Positions 6,038 to 6,163 of a stretch of DNA of 6,163 nucleotides are shown piece by piece (within the stretch, counting starts at the first letter, position 1; each line of letters starts with the position of its first letter). The position numbers and the translations under genes are program-made. The notes beneath the pieces were generated by a model that was not told the DNA's origin, did not search any database, and saw only the letters and a program-made list of their open reading frames with translations. Source of the stretch: an uncultured Synergistia bacterium (lineage in GTDB: Bacteria > Eremiobacterota > SpSt-956 > JAKJGF01); the NCBI GenBank assembly GCA_937888925.1, contig CALARM010000379.1, positions 1 through 6,163 on the forward strand, written 5' to 3'.

Positions 6038-6057
6038 ACCGGAACGGGCAGGATTTT
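6024..6057 (+). terminator. Possible weak intrinsic terminator overlapping the scmE stop
   Basis: TGCCTGTT (6024-6031) pairs with AACGGGCA (6043-6050), eight pairs with one G-T, around an 11-base loop. GGA and a short TTTT (6054-6057) follow. The stem starts inside the last codons of scmE and the TGA stop lies in the loop. The T-run is short and interrupted, so partial termination or mere mRNA 3'-end structure is equally possible. Confidence 0.35.
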
Positions 6058-6098
6058 ATAATCGTTATGTAATATAAGGTCAGAAAGGGGGATAATAT

Positions 6099-6163
6099 AT
6101 GAAAAAAACAGATTCTTTAAGTCATTTAATTAATTTAAGAAACGATATTATCTTCAAGTTTAG
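6099..6163 (+). CDS. N-terminus of a protein, possibly a PD-(D/E)XK (Rpn-type) nuclease; 3' end outside window
   Basis: ATG at 6099 is preceded by AAAGGGGG (6084-6091), seven bases upstream, a convincing SD. The frame stays open to the right edge, giving 21 complete codons with the peptide LINLRNDIIFKF near the end. An N-D-x-x-F-K motif after a short polar start is typical of the Rpn/PD-(D/E)XK nuclease family of transposase-like proteins (usually NDFxFKxxFG). With so few residues this is a suggestion only. It does not resemble the start of a radical SAM enzyme, so it is probably not scmF. A short precursor peptide cannot be excluded. It sits 61 bp after scmE. TATAAT at 6057-6062 could be a -10 for its own promoter, though no good -35 accompanies it. 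Confidence 0.5.
   Translation, partial: MKKTDSLSHLINLRNDIIFKF

Noticed and set aside
1..6163. CRISPR arrays, tRNA/rRNA genes, riboswitches
   Set aside because: I saw no regularly spaced repeats, no cloverleaf or rRNA-like conserved stretches, and no recognisable riboswitch core. The only direct repeat is the two-copy 25-bp duplication.

Overview
This 6.2-kb window comes from an AT-rich bacterial genome with a Gram-negative-type envelope. It has a lipoprotein signal, an undecaprenyl-phosphate sugar transferase, sigma-70-like promoter hexamers, purine-rich Shine-Dalgarno (SD) sequences and AGA-rich arginine usage. The phylum cannot be fixed from the sequence. The gene content would suit an uncultured, deep-branching anaerobe, but that is a guess.

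Layout, left to right. (1) 1-314, plus strand: the C-terminal end of an endonuclease/exonuclease/phosphatase (EEP) family protein with a very acidic tail. (2) 400-1362, minus strand: a lipoprotein made of eight back-to-back tetratricopeptide (TPR) repeats, convergent with gene 1. (3) 1429-2955, minus strand: a full-length polyprenyl glycosylphosphotransferase, the enzyme that starts capsule/exopolysaccharide repeat-unit synthesis. (4) 2956-3370: a 415-bp, extremely AT-rich divergent intergenic region. It holds a perfect 25-bp tandem duplication that duplicates a TATAAT box, a possible 7-codon leader ORF with the only good SD there, and an AT-only palindrome. (5) 3371-4591, plus strand: a PF14907-type nucleotidyltransferase-fold protein. 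(6) 4638-4919 and 4940-6037, plus strand: a PqqD-like peptide chaperone and a radical SAM/SPASM enzyme. I recognise these as ScmD and ScmE of the SynChlorMet cassette, a predicted peptide-modification system whose substrate, to my knowledge, has never been identified. A near-consensus promoter lies just before scmD. (7) 6099-6163, plus strand: the N-terminus of another protein, possibly a PD-(D/E)XK (Rpn-type) nuclease, running off the window.

How they may work together: ScmD should bind a precursor peptide and present it to ScmE, which would modify it by radical chemistry. The nucleotidyltransferase beside a PqqD homologue, with a polysaccharide-initiating transferase divergent from it, resembles PqqD/nucleotidyltransferase/HprK-like kinase groupings found near surface-polysaccharide loci. 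No precursor peptide, second radical SAM enzyme (ScmF) or ScmC is visible here. Either the cassette is split or reduced, or its partners lie outside the window. This scm locus is the most interesting part of the window.
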